50,439 nt of DNA, from NCBI GenBank assembly GCA_020344755.1, contig CP070829.1, positions 960,217-1,010,655 on the forward strand, given 5' to 3'. Numbering within the stretch: the first letter of the stretch is position 1; every line of letters starts with the position of its first letter. This DNA is from Gemmatimonadales bacterium (GTDB lineage Bacteria > Gemmatimonadota > Gemmatimonadetes > Longimicrobiales > Gaopeijiaceae). The notes under the pieces are model-generated. The model was given only the letters and a program-made list of their open reading frames with translations, was not told where the DNA came from and did no database searches. Positions 49,814 to 50,439 of the stretch are shown here, one piece after another. The position numbers were made by a program, and so were the translations under genes.

Positions 49814-50439
49814 GTGAGAACAGGCGGTTCCCCCGTGGTCCCTGCGCTCCGCTGGTCCCAGGCAGGGGGGTATGAGATCGATACCCCCCGAGTCCGGGAC
49901 GCAGCGGCGGCCGGGGTGCAGGGGTTCATCCTCTTCGGCGGGACGGCGTCGGCGGCCCGGGAGGCCGCGGACGCCCTCAAGGCCCAGGCGGGGCAGGGGG
50001 TGATTCTGGGGGCGGACCTGGAGCGTGGCGCCGGACAGCAGTTCCAGGGCGCGACACCGCTGCCGCCCCTGGCGGCTCTCGCGGCACTGGAGGATCTGGA
50101 GGTGATTCGCGCAGCCGGTGCTCTCACGGGTCGGGAGGCCGTGGCGCTGGGCATTCCCTGGGTGTTCGCCCCGGTGGCGGATCTGGCGGTGGAGCCGGAC
50201 AACCCCATCGTGGGAACTCGGGCCTTCGGCGGAGAGGCCGGCCAGGTGGCCCGCCAGGTGTCGGCGTGGTGCGAAGGGTGCATGTCTGCGGGTGCGATTC
50301 CCTGTGTGAAGCACTTCCCTGGTCACGGCCGGACCCGGACCGACTCCCACGCGGAGCTCCCCGTGGTGGAGGCATCTCGAGCCACCATGGAGGCCACGGA
50401 CCTGTTGCCGTTCCGAGCGGCGGTGGCGGCGGGAGTGCC
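49814..50439 (+). CDS. Glycoside hydrolase family 3 protein, 3'-truncated by window edge
   Basis: A GTG at 49814 opens a frame that continues to the end of the window (about 208 residues). It has GFILFGGTA, then ILGADLERGAGQQFQGATPL, APVADLAVEPDNPIVGTRAF and CVKHFPGHGRTRTDSHAELP, the TIM-barrel landmarks of GH3 beta-N-acetylhexosaminidase (NagZ-like) enzymes, including the KHFPGHG substrate loop with its catalytic His. It would act in peptidoglycan or glycan recycling. No signal peptide is visible from this start. The rest of the gene lies outside the window. Confidence 0.88.
   Translation, partial: MRTGGSPVVPALRWSQAGGYEIDTPRVRDAAAAGVQGFILFGGTASAAREAADALKAQAGQGVILGADLERGAGQQFQGATPLPPLAALAALEDLEVIRAAGALTGREAVALGIPWVFAPVADLAVEPDNPIVGTRAFGGEAGQVARQVSAWCEGCMSAGAIPCVKHFPGHGRTRTDSHAELPVVEASRATMEATDLLPFRAAVAAGV

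Noticed and set aside
49566..49817. 83-residue plus-strand frame between tRNA and GH3 gene
   Set aside because: Arg-rich low-complexity product without a ribosome site; overlaps the probable GH3 start in another frame.

Overview
The window is about 50.4 kb of GC-rich, densely coding DNA from a Gram-negative (diderm) bacterium. The evidence for an outer membrane is direct: a TolC-type channel, an outer-membrane beta-barrel, many lipobox lipoproteins and a Tat-exported TRAP binding protein. The mixture of SIMPL, DUF445, DUF1499 and TerB proteins, GTG/TTG starts and very large multiheme cytochromes would fit Gemmatimonadota or a similar deep, environmental, GC-rich lineage. That placement is an inference and no marker gene here proves it. 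I see no insertion sequence, phage, CRISPR or plasmid feature. There is one tRNA gene, Lys(CTT).

Layout. 1-2.7 kb: the 3' part of an ABC permease, a TerB-like protein and two tiny membrane proteins. 2.7-6.5 kb (minus): a compact run of four poorly characterised envelope proteins (SIMPL, DUF1499, lipoprotein, DUF445). 6.6-12.1 kb: housekeeping metabolism and regulation (sugar-phosphate nucleotidyltransferase, M20 peptidase, isopropylmalate/homocitrate-synthase-like enzyme, OmpR-type regulator, SDR). 12.1-21.4 kb: a lone TolC, a TRAP transporter split in two (dctQM, then dctP 3 kb away) around a DNA glycosylase and a fused MFS/spermidine-synthase-like protein, and an FMN-dependent 2-hydroxy-acid oxidase divergent from dctP. 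21.4-32.4 kb: gamma-glutamyltranspeptidase, methyltransferase, CBS protein, branched-chain aminotransferase, an SDR lacking the usual catalytic Tyr, cupin, lipoproteins, isocitrate dehydrogenase, a family III CoA-transferase and a glutaryl-CoA-type dehydrogenase. 32.4-33.9 kb: a 47-bp tandem repeat followed by nhaA and a clear terminator.

The notable part is 34.4-47.7 kb, where two convergent operons together encode 70 predicted c-type haem sites. The plus-strand operon encodes a 9-haem lipoprotein, a 20-haem NapC/NirT-anchored cytochrome, an outer-membrane beta-barrel, a 16-haem soluble cytochrome, a TPR lipoprotein and a monohaem cytochrome c lipoprotein. This gene set looks like a porin-cytochrome conduit across the outer membrane. 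The minus-strand operon encodes a sensor kinase, an NtrC-type activator, an 11-haem cytochrome with a C-terminal membrane helix, a membrane cytochrome b and a 13-haem lipoprotein. This looks like a quinone-linked cytochrome b/multihaem c complex with its own two-component control. A plausible reading is a complete electron path between the quinone pool and an extracellular donor or acceptor. The sequence does not show the direction of electron flow or the substrate.

47.9-50.4 kb: an integral membrane protein of unknown function, tRNA-Lys, and the 5' part of a glycoside hydrolase family 3 gene that runs off the end.
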